Shown: positions 1 through 8,488, numbered from the stretch's first letter. The stretch is 49,522 nucleotides of DNA from an uncultured bacterium (GCA_905339405.1 CAJPGC010000011.1:71588-121109), one strand, 5' to 3'. A program made the numbers and translations. Notes: generated from the sequence alone by a model not told the origin.

Positions 1-154
1 TGCCTACAAGGTCGACGATTCGGACGACATCGTGCACCTGAGCGTCCATGTCACTACCAAAGGCCTCCTTGCCGACAAACAGAAGCTCCTCAACAGGCTG
101 GAAGCACGCCTTACCGAGAACGACATAAAACCAGTCCCCTTGCCGTCTATCTAG
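1..154 (+). CDS. 3' end of a gene, possibly MscS-type mechanosensitive channel
   Basis: The frame starting at base 2 is open from the window edge to a TAG stop at 152-154 and encodes the last 50 residues of a protein. The tail has a beta strand (HLSVHVTTK), an amphipathic helix (KQKLLNRLEARLTEND) and a short Pro-rich end (PVPLPSI). This resembles the C-terminal alpha/beta domain of MscS-family channels, where a strand and helix are followed by 'I.IPFPQ'. That assignment is pattern recognition on a short fragment. The upstream part is outside the window, so the function is uncertain. Confidence 0.45.
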   Translation, partial: AYKVDDSDDIVHLSVHVTTKGLLADKQKLLNRLEARLTENDIKPVPLPSI

Positions 155-236
155 CAATAATCCTCACCCTGCAAAAAGCAGTCTGTAAAAATTTTCCCTC
201 AATGGGAGTGTTTTGGTTTTGGCTTTCCCATGCGCC

Positions 237-358
237 GTAACATGCGGAGCGCGCCTCAGGGAGGAAGCGGCGAAACGCGCCGGGGCTGCTGGGAGCGAAG
301 CGACCTCAGGGGCGCGTTTCGCGGGTGGGAGAGGCGGAAAGCGCGTAGAGCATGTTAC
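237..358. repeat. large imperfect inverted repeat, candidate structured element
   Basis: The outer arms GTAACATGC (237-245) and GCATGTTAC (350-358) are perfect inverted copies. Inner arms of 12 bp (270-281, GCGAAACGCGCC; 311-322) are also perfect. Between them are direct copies of CCTCAGG (254-260 and 304-310). The whole could fold into one long arm of about 120 nt. It may be a REP-like intergenic palindrome or a structured 3' RNA of the upstream gene. Nothing in the sequence settles which. Confidence 0.55.
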
Positions 359-372
359 AGAGAGCGGCGGCA

Positions 373-396
373 GCCGTGTTACATGGCATTTTTTTT
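373..396 (+). terminator. intrinsic terminator of the left-edge gene or of the 237-358 element
   Basis: Stem GCCGTG (373-378) pairs with CATGGC (382-387), with one G-T pair and a TTA loop. One base later comes a run of eight T (389-396) on the plus strand. This is a short but classic hairpin plus U-tract. It lies about 220 bp after the stop of the left-edge gene, so the structured element would be part of that transcript, or a separate short RNA ending here. Confidence 0.55.
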
Positions 397-500
397 ACAA
401 GACCTGCGTTGCGCGGCAGCGCACAAGACCGCCTCATAACCTCGTTAACGCTTCTGCTTTTCAAAAACACCTTCTCTCCTTTTAATGTTAATATACTTGA

Positions 501-2786
501 ATGGACATCAACGCCTTCATTCAGGAGATAAAGTCCCGGCCCGACTTCAGGGACGTCGTCCACCACGAGGAGATACCCGCGAAGGAGCCGGTCTACGCCG
601 AGACCGCCGAGCCGCTCTCAAATGAGATGAAAGAGGCCCTCCGCGCTTCGGGCATCGAAGGGCTTTTCTCCCACCAGGCGCTCGGGGTCGACCTCATCCG
701 CAGTGGGCAAAACGTCGTCGTCATGACGCCCACGGCCAGCGGCAAGAGCCTCATATACAACATCCCTGTGCTGGAGTCCGTCCTCAAAGACCCGGAGGCA
801 AAAGCCCTCTACATATTCCCGTTGAAAGGTCTCGAGCAGGACCAGCTAGGCGCGTTCAGGGAACTCGCTGAACGCCTCCCGATAAACAAAACAACCGGCG
901 CTCCAAAGTCAAAGAGAAAAGCGTTCGCTCCGGGAGTCTCAGAGATATACGACGGCGATACGACCGCCTACAGGAGAAAGAAGATAAGGGAAGCCCCTCC
1001 GTCGGTCGTACTCACCAACCCGGACATGATACACATGGCGATAAACCCCTTCCACCAGAAGTGGGAGAGTTTTTTCAGGAACCTCAAGTACGTCATCATC
1101 GACGAGATACACACCTACAGGGGAGTTTTCGGCTCGCACGTGGCCAACGTCCTCAGGAGGCTCAGAAGGATAGCCAAGCTCTACGGCTCCGAGCCCGTAT
1201 TCATAGCCTGCTCGGCGACCATCGCCAACCCCGGCGAGCTCGCGGAGATGCTCAGCGGCCTCCCTTTCGAAACCGTTACAGGAAGCGGCGCGCCGCAGGG
1301 AACGAGACACTTCCTCATGGTGAACCCCACGTTCGGCGTAAGCCCGTATACTGTGTCCACGAGGCTTTTCGCGGCTTCAGTCCGCTCGGGCTTCAAGACG
1401 ATTGCCTTCACAAAGGCAAGGAAGATAACCGAGCTCATCCACAGCTGGATAAACGACGGCTTCAAAGACATAAGCCCGTTTATCAGCTCCTACAGGGCAG
1501 GCTTCCTGCCCGAGGAGAGGCGCGAGATCGAAAAACGGCTCTTCAGCGGAGAACTCTCCGGCGTCATCTCCACGAGCGCGCTAGAGCTCGGCGTTGACAT
1601 AGGCGGCCTCGACGTCTGCGTGCTCGTGGGCTACCCCGGCACTGTAAGCTCCACCTGGCAGAGGAGCGGACGTGTCGGCAGGTCAGGCCGGGACTCTTTA
1701 ATCATAATGGTCGCCATGGCCGACGCGCTCGACCAGTACTTCATGCGCAACCCGCTCGATTTTTTCAGGCGTTCCTCCGAGGCGGCCGTGCTCGACCCTG
1801 AGAACAGGCCCATCGTGAAATCCCATCTCCTGTGCGCGGCCTCTGAGGCCTATATAAAATCGACCGATTCAATTTTCGACACGAAACGCCTTGCTCCTGC
1901 CCTCTTCGAGCTCGAACAGGAAGGAAAACTCCGGCGCGGCAAGCTCGACGTCTGGTTCTCGAGGAGGAGGCTTCCGCAGATGGAAGTGTCCATCAGGGAA
2001 TCCGGGGAAGCCTATTCCATCATCGTCGAAGGCGGCAAGCTGCTGGGAGAGTCGAGCTCGGCAAGGGTCTTGTACGACCTCCACCCCGGCGCGGTTTACC
2101 TCCACAAGGGCGTCCAGTACAGGGTAGTAAGGCTCGACATGCACGACCGCGTCGCCTTCTGCCGCCCGGCAAACGACATAGACTACTTCACGAGGGCGAT
2201 AACGAGCGAGGAATCCGAGATACTCTCTGTCGATGATTCCATAGAACTGAACGGCACGGTCATAAACTTCGGCCGCCTCAGAATAACCGAGCGCGTCACG
2301 GGCTACAGGAAAAAGCAGCTCTTCACAGACAAGGACCTCGGCGAGTTCCCTCTCGACCTGCCTCCTTCGGTATTCACGACGACGGGCATCTGGATGAAGG
2401 TGGCTGCAGACATACTCGACGAGGTGCGCTCACAAGGCTTCAGCACCGGAGGTGCCCTGCACGCGGCAGAGCACGCGGCCATAGCCGCCCTGCCCCTTTA
2501 CGCCCTGTGCGACAGGATGGACCTCGGCGGGGTCAGCTACCCATATAACCCGGAGCTCGAATCAGCGGCCATATTCATCTACGACGGCCACGAAGGCGGG
2601 GTGGGCCTCACGAAGCGGGGGTTCGAATGCGCAAGAGACTGGTTCGGCTCGACGATGAGCCTGATGGAAGATTGCGGCTGTGAGGTCGCCTGCCCCTCGT
2701 GCACGCAGGACCCGAAGTGCGGCAACAACAACGAGCCGCTCGACAAGCGCGGCGCGATTATGATCTTGAAGGATTGGCTCGGTTAG
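501..2786 (+). CDS. mrfA: MrfA/YprA-type DEAD/DEAH helicase with DUF1998 zinc domain
   Basis: A 761-residue superfamily 2 helicase, close in size to Bacillus subtilis MrfA (YprA), a DNA-repair helicase. Walker A TPTASGKS is at about residues 76-83, DEIH at 201-204, SAT at 238-240 and the arginine-finger motif QRSGRVGR at 387-394. The C-terminal DUF1998 region ends in a Cys cluster (C725, C727, C731, C734, C740) that would bind zinc, as in MrfA. A partner nuclease (MrfB) is not next to it. The start is the first ATG after a stop. No Shine-Dalgarno is visible, and a TATACT hexamer sits three bases before the ATG, so translation may be leaderless or start later. The gene converges on the STT3-like gene with an 11-bp gap. 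Confidence 0.88.
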   Translation: MDINAFIQEIKSRPDFRDVVHHEEIPAKEPVYAETAEPLSNEMKEALRASGIEGLFSHQALGVDLIRSGQNVVVMTPTASGKSLIYNIPVLESVLKDPEAKALYIFPLKGLEQDQLGAFRELAERLPINKTTGAPKSKRKAFAPGVSEIYDGDTTAYRRKKIREAPPSVVLTNPDMIHMAINPFHQKWESFFRNLKYVIIDEIHTYRGVFGSHVANVLRRLRRIAKLYGSEPVFIACSATIANPGELAEMLSGLPFETVTGSGAPQGTRHFLMVNPTFGVSPYTVSTRLFAASVRSGFKTIAFTKARKITELIHSWINDGFKDISPFISSYRAGFLPEERREIEKRLFSGELSGVISTSALELGVDIGGLDVCVLVGYPGTVSSTWQRSGRVGRSGRDSLIIMVAMADALDQYFMRNPLDFFRRSSEAAVLDPENRPIVKSHLLCAASEAYIKSTDSIFDTKRLAPALFELEQEGKLRRGKLDVWFSRRRLPQMEVSIRESGEAYSIIVEGGKLLGESSSARVLYDLHPGAVYLHKGVQYRVVRLDMHDRVAFCRPANDIDYFTRAITSEESEILSVDDSIELNGTVINFGRLRITERVTGYRKKQLFTDKDLGEFPLDLPPSVFTTTGIWMKVAADILDEVRSQGFSTGGALHAAEHAAIAALPLYALCDRMDLGGVSYPYNPELESAAIFIYDGHEGGVGLTKRGFECARDWFGSTMSLMEDCGCEVACPSCTQDPKCGNNNEPLDKRGAIMILKDWLG

Positions 2787-2797
2787 TATCTGACTTG

Positions 2798-5098
2798 TCA
2801 GCCGCCGAGCTCGAGGACCGCGCCGTTTATGACGTCGTCCTCTGATACGAGAAGGCCCTTTCCGGCATTTCCTATCTTTAGAATATAAGCGCCCTTGACC
2901 CCGGTCTTGTACTCATCCGGCCTCACCGTGGGGTACCAGGCCTCGATGACGAACCTGCCTGAAGCGTCGGCGAAAGCCACCCGGACGGTCTGAAATTCCC
3001 TGCCCTGGTTGGTTGCCACGGTGCCTGCGAGAATTATTTTCTCTCCCGGCCTTGCCTTGCCCATAAGGCGCGCGCCCTTGACCCTTTCGAACACCTTGTA
3101 CTGCTTCACCTCTCCGGCAAAGCCCCTTACGTCTGAGGCTGACGGCGATTCATATACGAGGCGCACGCCCCCGACTTCCTTGAACGGAATCGGGGAATCG
3201 GCAGCCTGGCCGTCCATCATGTAAAGTCCCGTCTGCGCAAGTTGGAAGAACTTGTCGCCTGTTTCCCAGACTGGCCTGCCGGTCTCGTCGGGTTTTGTGG
3301 AAAGATACCCGGAAGGGTCGCGCCCGAGTATCCCGGCGTACTCCGGCAGCGCGCCGAGAGTCTTTGAAAGTATGAAGTACCTGACTTTGTTCCTGTCGAT
3401 GATATCGAGGAACTCCTTTTCATCGGTGGCGAGGAAAAAGGCTGCAGACTCCGCAAGGCCGTACGTCTCCATGCCGTAGACTGACGCGACCGACGGCCTC
3501 TGGGCGATATGCTCAATCCACCCGCCGAACTCCCAGCGCGCCATGACGCCGTATTCAGGTTTTTTCCAGGGCTCGAGGAAGTGGCTGGTCGGAGGCGTCG
3601 CGCTCTTTATCCAGTAGAGCGTCTCCTCGAGGTCTCCCTTTATGAGAAACGGCTGGCTCATGGTGAGCCCCTTGTAAAACGGAGCAGACGGGTAAAGAAG
3701 GACGATTGCAGCCGCTGTTACAGCTAATCCACCGGCGAGCCTGCCGACAGTAAGTCCGAGCCTCTCCCTCAGAAAATTGTAGACTGCGACGAGGAACAAG
3801 CCGCCGCAGGCGGCAACGGTGAGCGTAAAGACGTTCTCATAACGGCCGTTGACGAGGGAGAGTAAAAAAAGCGTCCAGCCGGAGAAGACAAAAAATGAAT
3901 ATGCCGGAGCGGACCCTTTAAGCCTCTTCGGCAGCGAAAGAGCAATGAGTACAACAGGGGCCAGGAAAAGGAACGCGGTTGAGGCCCGAAGCGGAGACAA
4001 GAGGGAAAACCTCCCGGCGTCGTCGGTCAATAGCGGCCTGTACTGCGCTATGGTCTTTGTCCAGACGTTGCCGCCGCCCACAACCTGGCTGCCCTCGAAT
4101 ATACCGCTGAAAAAGCCAGGTGCCGCAACTGCGAAGAGAACGACGGCGACCGCAAGAATAGACGCGCCTGAAAGAATTGCCCGTCCGAAAGAACTGCCCC
4201 TCTCACGGGCCACGAGGAAACGGGCTGTTGCCCAGAGACCGGCAGCTATCAGAAGGGCCGCGATGAGGTGGAACCATGAGACAATATTGTAGTTGAAGCC
4301 CGGCTTTACGTTGAACGGGTCTAAGAGGCAATAGACGAACGAGGCCGTTGCCGCAGCCCCGAAAATAATCTTCCCACTCCTCCAGAAGCCCCTCCAGTCA
4401 CCTCTGCCGGAGAGCATCATGAAAAAGATATGGCAGCCGATTATGCCCCACCAAAGGAGCGCGCCGCGCCAGAAGAGGATAGAGACAAAAGCCATTATGG
4501 CGGTGAGCGCCGGTATAAGGGAAGCCCTTCTGCCTTCCCCTGAAAGCTTTCTCAGGGACAACGCGTAAAGATAGAAGAGAGCGGCCGCAGCCAAAGGCTC
4601 TGCCAGCTCGTTGTCGGGCCTTCCAGCCATCGTGGTGTATATGTGGGCCGGCATGAGGACGAAGACAGCTGTTGCCACGAGCGCCCTTCCCGGCCCGAAC
4701 GTCTCGCGCGCCCAGAGGAAGAACGGGAAGACGGCCAGCATCCCCAGAAAAGGCGGGAGGACGACGAGGAGCTTCTCCACGGCGTAAAGGCCGTCGTAGA
4801 AGACGAGCGCCAGCCTCACGACGAACGCGAGAACGAGGTCGAAGAAAGGGTTAGTTATGTTTGCCGTCCCGGCCGGGTAGCCCATGTAATAGTCGTAGGA
4901 AGGGAACCAGGGAAAGCCGTTGAGGACTATCGTGACCTTGCGGAGATGTTCGTAGTTGTCGCCCTCGAGGAGGTAGACGCCGTCCCTCGTAATGAAGTTC
5001 TCCCACGGGACAAGTCTCAAGGCAACGCCAAAGGCGAATACCGCAACGACTCCGGCAAGGAACAGGATATTCTTTTTTTGGTTTGAGCTTAGACGCAT
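2798..5098 (-). CDS. STT3/PglB-family oligosaccharyltransferase-like membrane protein (GT66)
   Basis: 766 residues: an N-terminal half with about 12-13 hydrophobic segments (to about residue 470), then a soluble C-terminal domain. This is the layout of STT3/PglB/AglB enzymes, which transfer a lipid-linked glycan to Asn. The first luminal-loop Asp is in EGDNYEHLRK (D47). The second acidic motif is GRPDNE (D162, E164). A conserved Arg is in NGRYENVF (R419). Two hallmark motifs are altered: the loop-5 TIXE motif reads TIAQ (Q352) and WWDYG reads RWEFG (521-525). It could be a divergent active transferase or one with another substrate. No glycan-assembly genes are nearby. The ATG is only seven bases past the leuB terminator T-tract and has no Shine-Dalgarno. 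Confidence 0.82.
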   Translation of the reverse strand: MRLSSNQKKNILFLAGVVAVFAFGVALRLVPWENFITRDGVYLLEGDNYEHLRKVTIVLNGFPWFPSYDYYMGYPAGTANITNPFFDLVLAFVVRLALVFYDGLYAVEKLLVVLPPFLGMLAVFPFFLWARETFGPGRALVATAVFVLMPAHIYTTMAGRPDNELAEPLAAAALFYLYALSLRKLSGEGRRASLIPALTAIMAFVSILFWRGALLWWGIIGCHIFFMMLSGRGDWRGFWRSGKIIFGAAATASFVYCLLDPFNVKPGFNYNIVSWFHLIAALLIAAGLWATARFLVARERGSSFGRAILSGASILAVAVVLFAVAAPGFFSGIFEGSQVVGGGNVWTKTIAQYRPLLTDDAGRFSLLSPLRASTAFLFLAPVVLIALSLPKRLKGSAPAYSFFVFSGWTLFLLSLVNGRYENVFTLTVAACGGLFLVAVYNFLRERLGLTVGRLAGGLAVTAAAIVLLYPSAPFYKGLTMSQPFLIKGDLEETLYWIKSATPPTSHFLEPWKKPEYGVMARWEFGGWIEHIAQRPSVASVYGMETYGLAESAAFFLATDEKEFLDIIDRNKVRYFILSKTLGALPEYAGILGRDPSGYLSTKPDETGRPVWETGDKFFQLAQTGLYMMDGQAADSPIPFKEVGGVRLVYESPSASDVRGFAGEVKQYKVFERVKGARLMGKARPGEKIILAGTVATNQGREFQTVRVAFADASGRFVIEAWYPTVRPDEYKTGVKGAYILKIGNAGKGLLVSEDDVINGAVLELGG

Positions 5099-5104
5099 AT
5101 TGGC

Positions 5105-5135
5105 AAAAAAAAAGGCCCCGCCTCGCGGGGCCTTT
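5105..5135 (-). terminator. intrinsic terminator after leuB
   Basis: Arms AAAGGCCCCG (5111-5120) and CGGGGCCTTT (5126-5135) form a 10-bp stem with a five-base loop. On the minus strand it is followed by a run of T (5113 down to 5105). It lies 11 bases after the leuB stop and ends the long ilv-leu transcription unit. The next gene, the STT3 homologue, begins almost at once. Confidence 0.9.
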
Positions 5136-5145
5136 CTGGTTCAGA

Positions 5146-6231
5146 TCAATTCCCGAGTTCCTTCAGCACAGCGGCCCCCATCTCGACGCAGCTGACCCTG
5201 GTCTTGCCGGGCTGCATTATGTCGGCCGTCCTGAAGCCCCTCGCGAGCACCCTTTCAACCGCGCCCTCTATGAGGTCGGAGGCTTCGTTCATGTCGAAGG
5301 AGTATTTCAGCATCATGGCCGCCGAGAGTATGGTCGCTATCGGGTTGGCGATGCCCTTCCCGGCTATGTCCGGGGCGCTGCCGTGAATCGGCTCGTACAT
5401 GGCCCTGTTCTTATCCGACCCGATAGACGCCGAAGGCAGCATGCCAATGGAGCCTGTGAGCATCGAGGCCTCATCAGAGAGTATGTCGCCGAAGGTATTC
5501 TCAGTCACTATGACGTCGAACTGCCTGGGGTTCCTGATGAGCTGCATCGAGCAGTTGTCGACGTACATGTGGCTGAGCTCGACGTCGGGGTACTCCTTGC
5601 CGACGTTGATGACGACCTTCCTCCAGAGCTCGGTCGTCTCCAGGACGTTCGCCTTGTCGACGCTGCAGAGCTTCTTGCCGCGCTTGCGGGCGACCTCGAA
5701 ACCTACCCTCGCAATCCTCTCTATCTCCGGGGTCGTGTATACCATCGTGTTGACGCCCCTTTCGGTACCGTCGGGTAGCTTTTCAACCCCCTTGGGAGTG
5801 CCGAAGTAGAGCCCGCCGGTAAGTTCCCTTACGACGAGGAGGTCGACGCCTTCTATGACCTCGGGCTTCAATGTGGACGCGTCTATGAGCTCGTCATATA
5901 TCTTCGCGGGCCTCAGGTTGGCAAACAGGCCCAGCTCTTTCCTTAGGGCCAGAAGCGCCCTCTCCGGCCTTATCGAGTAGTCGAGCCCTTCCCACTTCGG
6001 GCCGCCCACGGCCCCGAGAAGGACCGCGTCGCTCCCGAGAGCGAGCTTCAATACTTCGTCGGTAAGCGGCTTGCCGTAAGCGTCTATTGACGCGCCGCCC
6101 ACGAGGGCCTCGGCCGCGACGAATTCGGTGGAGAACTTCTTGCCGACGGCCTTCATAACTTTCAGCGCTTCGCCCACTATCTCGGGGCCTATCCCGTCAC
6201 CGGGCAATACAGCGACATTGAACCTTTTCAC
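5146..6231 (-). CDS. leuB: 3-isopropylmalate dehydrogenase
   Basis: 361 residues, the normal LeuB length. It opens with [10 protein letters not shown], the hallmark of the isocitrate/isopropylmalate dehydrogenase family. It has the conserved region around [13 protein letters not shown] and the dinucleotide-binding segment [14 protein letters not shown]. The enzyme oxidises and decarboxylates 3-isopropylmalate in leucine synthesis. The start is GTG, supported by AGGAG eight bases upstream; no in-frame ATG fits the family N-terminus better. It is the last gene of the leu block and is followed by a strong terminator. It is separated from leuD by the small PUR-domain gene. Confidence 0.97.
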   Translation of the reverse strand: MKRFNVAVLPGDGIGPEIVGEALKVMKAVGKKFSTEFVAAEALVGGASIDAYGKPLTDEVLKLALGSDAVLLGAVGGPKWEGLDYSIRPERALLALRKELGLFANLRPAKIYDELIDASTLKPEVIEGVDLLVVRELTGGLYFGTPKGVEKLPDGTERGVNTMVYTTPEIERIARVGFEVARKRGKKLCSVDKANVLETTELWRKVVINVGKEYPDVELSHMYVDNCSMQLIRNPRQFDVIVTENTFGDILSDEASMLTGSIGMLPSASIGSDKNRAMYEPIHGSAPDIAGKGIANPIATILSAAMMLKYSFDMNEASDLIEGAVERVLARGFRTADIMQPGKTRVSCVEMGAAVLKELGN

Positions 6232-6269
6232 TTAACAAGCTCCTAGTCAGAATTTTTATCGCAGAGTAA

Positions 6270-6296
6270 ACCGGAAAAGACTCATCTTTGTCCGGT
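6270..6296 (-). other. hairpin between the PUR gene and leuB
   Basis: ACCGGA (6270-6275) pairs with TCCGGT (6291-6296). An inner AAAGA/TCTTT pairing (one bulged base) extends the stem. It sits in the 96-bp gap between the small PUR-domain gene and leuB. On the minus strand it is followed only by TTTAC, so it is a weak terminator at best. It could trim or stabilise the mRNA between the two genes. Confidence 0.4.
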
Positions 6297-6327
6297 TGTG
6301 AAAAAGTCCGTTCAACGGTCTTCCGGC

Positions 6328-6540
6328 TTAAAAAGTGCCGGCTATCTTCTGGAGCACGTCCATGAAAGCCGCCAGCCCGGAAAGCGGGATGACGACGGTG
6401 CTCCTCCTGTCGTTCGACAATTCGGCTATCTGCAGGAACCTGCCGCCGTCGTTCTCCTTCAGGTCGACGAACAACGTCTTGTTCTCCACGTGGAGCTTGT
6501 CGCTGGAGAGGACCTTGCTCTTGGAGCCTTCCTTCTTCAT
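6328..6540 (-). CDS. small single-PUR-domain nucleic-acid-binding protein
   Basis: 70 residues that match one PUR repeat of the Pur-alpha family almost end to end: SDKLHVENKTLFVDLKEN, then GGRFLQIAEL, a basic turn (NDRRS), a strand (TVVIPLS) and a closing amphipathic helix. Pur-alpha repeats bind single-stranded DNA or RNA. Bacterial single-repeat versions such as Borrelia BpuR dimerise and bind RNA or DNA. The gene starts five bases after the leuD stop with a GAGGGGG stretch upstream, so it is translated within the leu operon. Its location suggests either passive co-expression or a role on the operon mRNA; the latter is inference. Confidence 0.78.
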   Translation of the reverse strand: MKKEGSKSKVLSSDKLHVENKTLFVDLKENDGGRFLQIAELSNDRRSTVVIPLSGLAAFMDVLQKIAGTF

Positions 6541-6545
6541 AACCG

Positions 6546-7034
6546 CTACCCCCTCTTTCTTATCGACTCCATGAGTCCGCCCGCCTTTATGAGCTCCTGC
6601 ATGAACGGGGGGATGGGGCGGGCCTTGAAAGTCCTGCCCTTCGTCACGTTGGTTATCTCGCCCCGGTCCATGTCGACCTCGAGCACGTCGCCGTTGTCGG
6701 TCGCGTCCTGGACCTCGTCGGACTCGAGTATCGTAAGCCCCATGTTAAAAGAGTTCCTGTAGAATATCCTGGCGTAGCTTTTAGCGATGACGCAGGCTAC
6801 TCCGGCGGCCTTTATCGCGATGGGAGCGTGCTCCCTCGATGAGCCGCAACCGAAGTTCTTGTCGGCGAGTATAATGTCGCCGGGCTGCACTTTAGAGGCG
6901 AAGGCGGCGTCCTCGTCCTCCATGCAGTGCTTCGCCAGTTCCTTCGGGTCCGAGGTGTTGAGGTACCTCGCTGGTATTATCTTGTCGGTATCTATGTCGG
7001 CGCCGTACTTCCAAACCTTGCCTTTGAATTTCAT
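6546..7034 (-). CDS. leuD: 3-isopropylmalate dehydratase small subunit
   Basis: 162 residues, the short LeuD form that pairs with the roughly 420-residue LeuC. Visible family motifs are YGADIDTDKIIPARY near the start, GCGSSREHAPIA (swivel-domain substrate loop) and YARIFYRNSFNMGL. With LeuC it isomerises 2-isopropylmalate to 3-isopropylmalate. It lies 40 bp downstream of leuC and five bases upstream of the PUR-domain gene, in the same orientation. AGGGG about eight bases before the ATG supports the start. Confidence 0.96.
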   Translation of the reverse strand: MKFKGKVWKYGADIDTDKIIPARYLNTSDPKELAKHCMEDEDAAFASKVQPGDIILADKNFGCGSSREHAPIAIKAAGVACVIAKSYARIFYRNSFNMGLTILESDEVQDATDNGDVLEVDMDRGEITNVTKGRTFKARPIPPFMQELIKAGGLMESIRKRG

Positions 7035-7074
7035 CCTGTCACCCCTGACTATGCAAAATTTTATGTTTGAGTTG

Positions 7075-8343
7075 TTACTTCGAGACTTCGTCCGGGTGCG
7101 CTATCCTGCCCTTTATGGCGGAAGCCGCGGCAACCGCGGGGTTGGCAAGGTAGACTTCGCTCTTCGGGTCTCCCATCCTGCCGACGAAGTTCCTGTTGGT
7201 CGTGGCCAGGGCCCTTTCGCCCTCTGCCAGTATGCCCATGTGGCCGCCGAGACACGGCCCGCAGGTCGGCGGGCTTATGACCGCCCCGGCCTTCAGGAAT
7301 ATGTCGAAGTAGCCGAGCTTCATGGCCTCGTTGTAGATGAAGGGCGTGGCCGGTATCACGATGAGGCGGACGTTCTTGGAGACCTTCTGCCCCTTGAGGA
7401 GCTTCGCAGCTACCTGCAGATCCTCCAGCCTGCCGTTCGTGCACGAGCCTATGACGACCTGGTCTATCGTTATCTTCTTGAGCTGGGAGACCGTTTTGGT
7501 GTTCTCCGGCAAGTGCGGGCAGGCCACCGTCGGCTCGATTTTGGCGCAGTCGTACTCCCTCACCTCTGCGTACACGGCATCCTTGTCGCTCTCGTAGAAC
7601 TTATACGGCCTCTGCGCCCTTTTGTTCATGTATTCCTTCGTTGTCGCGTCAGGGGCAATTATGCCGCTCTTGGCTCCGGCCTCGATGGCCATGTTGCACA
7701 TCGCCATGCGGGAATCCATGGAGAGCTTCTCAATGGGCTTGCCAGTGAACTCCATTGACCTGTAGAGCGCGCCGTCGACCCCTACGTCGCCTATGACGTG
7801 GAGTATGAGGTCCTTGCCGCTCACCCACTTGTTGAGCTTGCCCTTGAAGACGAACTTCATCGACTCTGGCACCTTGAACCAGAGCTCTCCGGTTATCATG
7901 GCGGCAGCGAGGTCGGTTGAGCCGACGCCGGTGGAGAAAGCCCCCAGAGCGCCGTAGGTGCAGGTATGCGAGTCCGCGCCTATGACCACGTCGCCGGGCA
8001 CGACTATGCCCTTTTCGGGAAGGAGGGCGTGCTCGACGCCTACGTCTCCGCCGTCGAAGAAGTACGTGAGCTTCTGCTCTTTGGCGAACTCGCGCAGAAT
8101 CTTCACCTGGGCGGCCGACTTGATGTCCTTGTTCGGAGTGAAGTGGTCGGGTACGAGGACGACCTTGCTCTTGTTGAAGACCTTCTTGGCCCCCGCCTTC
8201 CTGAACTCGCTTATCGCTATGGGAGCGGTGATGTCGTTCCCGAGCGCTATGTCTACCTTCGCGTTGATGAGCTCGCCGGGGGTGACTTCCTTTACTCCGG
8301 CGTGTTTCGCAAGAATCTTCTCAGTGATCGTCATCGGCTTCAT
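7075..8343 (-). CDS. leuC: 3-isopropylmalate dehydratase large subunit
   Basis: 422 residues, matching the homoaconitase/LeuC type that works with a short LeuD. It contains the aconitase iron-sulfur ligands in VIGSCTNGR and [13 protein letters not shown], plus [13 protein letters not shown] near residue 140. The start ATG has GGAGG about 14 bases upstream, and a second in-frame Met lies three codons later. The 176-bp gap to leuA holds two strong hairpins, so leuCD may be uncoupled from or attenuated relative to leuA. Confidence 0.97.
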   Translation of the reverse strand: MKPMTITEKILAKHAGVKEVTPGELINAKVDIALGNDITAPIAISEFRKAGAKKVFNKSKVVLVPDHFTPNKDIKSAAQVKILREFAKEQKLTYFFDGGDVGVEHALLPEKGIVVPGDVVIGADSHTCTYGALGAFSTGVGSTDLAAAMITGELWFKVPESMKFVFKGKLNKWVSGKDLILHVIGDVGVDGALYRSMEFTGKPIEKLSMDSRMAMCNMAIEAGAKSGIIAPDATTKEYMNKRAQRPYKFYESDKDAVYAEVREYDCAKIEPTVACPHLPENTKTVSQLKKITIDQVVIGSCTNGRLEDLQVAAKLLKGQKVSKNVRLIVIPATPFIYNEAMKLGYFDIFLKAGAVISPPTCGPCLGGHMGILAEGERALATTNRNFVGRMGDPKSEVYLANPAVAAASAIKGRIAHPDEVSK

Positions 8344-8386
8344 GCGTCTTTGTCTTTCCTCCAGCTTTCTGCGGTTTGAATGGGTA

Positions 8387-8431
8387 TGCCTGCCGCAATC
8401 CCGCCGCTTTAGCGGCGGGTCAAGGCAGGCA
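8387..8431 (-). promoter_or_regulatory. two-tier hairpin in the leuA-leuC gap
   Basis: The inner stem is a perfect 9-bp dyad, CCCGCCGCT/AGCGGCGGG (8400-8419). It is enclosed by an outer 8-bp stem, TGCCTGCC/GGCAGGCA (8387-8394 and 8424-8431). On the minus-strand transcript it lies 43 bases before the leuC start and has no U-tract. It could act as an mRNA processing or stability element between leuA and leuC, or be an intergenic palindrome. Confidence 0.5.
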
Positions 8432-8457
8432 AATGAAAAAGATTTTCCTTGCCATCT

Positions 8458-8488
8458 AAATTCTCCGGCATTTATTGACGGAGAATTT
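8458..8488 (-). terminator. hairpin just after leuA, possible weak terminator
   Basis: AAATTCTCCG (8458-8467) and CGGAGAATTT (8479-8488) make a 10-bp perfect stem with an 11-base loop, 31 bases after the leuA stop. The base of the stem is A/T-only, so it is terminator-like in either direction. The following bases on the minus strand (AGATGG) are not U-rich. Partial termination between leuA and leuC is plausible. Confidence 0.45.

Larger units (their letters stand above)
155..500. other. 346-bp non-coding gap with structured DNA
   Basis: This is the gap between the partial gene at the left edge and the helicase gene. Short overlapping open frames occur on both strands, but none has a credible ribosome site or recognisable protein. 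It holds a large imperfect inverted repeat (237-358) and a hairpin with an eight-T tract (373-396). The last 80 bases are AT-rich and carry TATACT at 492-497, just before the helicase start. Confidence 0.6.

Noticed and set aside
213-566. Overlapping small open frames on both strands before the helicase gene
   Set aside because: They overlap each other and a large inverted repeat, have Arg-rich low-complexity products and no ribosome sites.
2798-5098. An N-glycosylation gene cluster around the STT3 homologue
   Set aside because: Its neighbours are a repair helicase and the leucine operon; no glycosyltransferase, flippase or sugar-nucleotide gene lies nearby.
6787-7758. 323-codon plus-strand open frame across leuD and leuC
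   Set aside because: It is antisense to two genes with full catalytic motifs and has no recognisable protein features.
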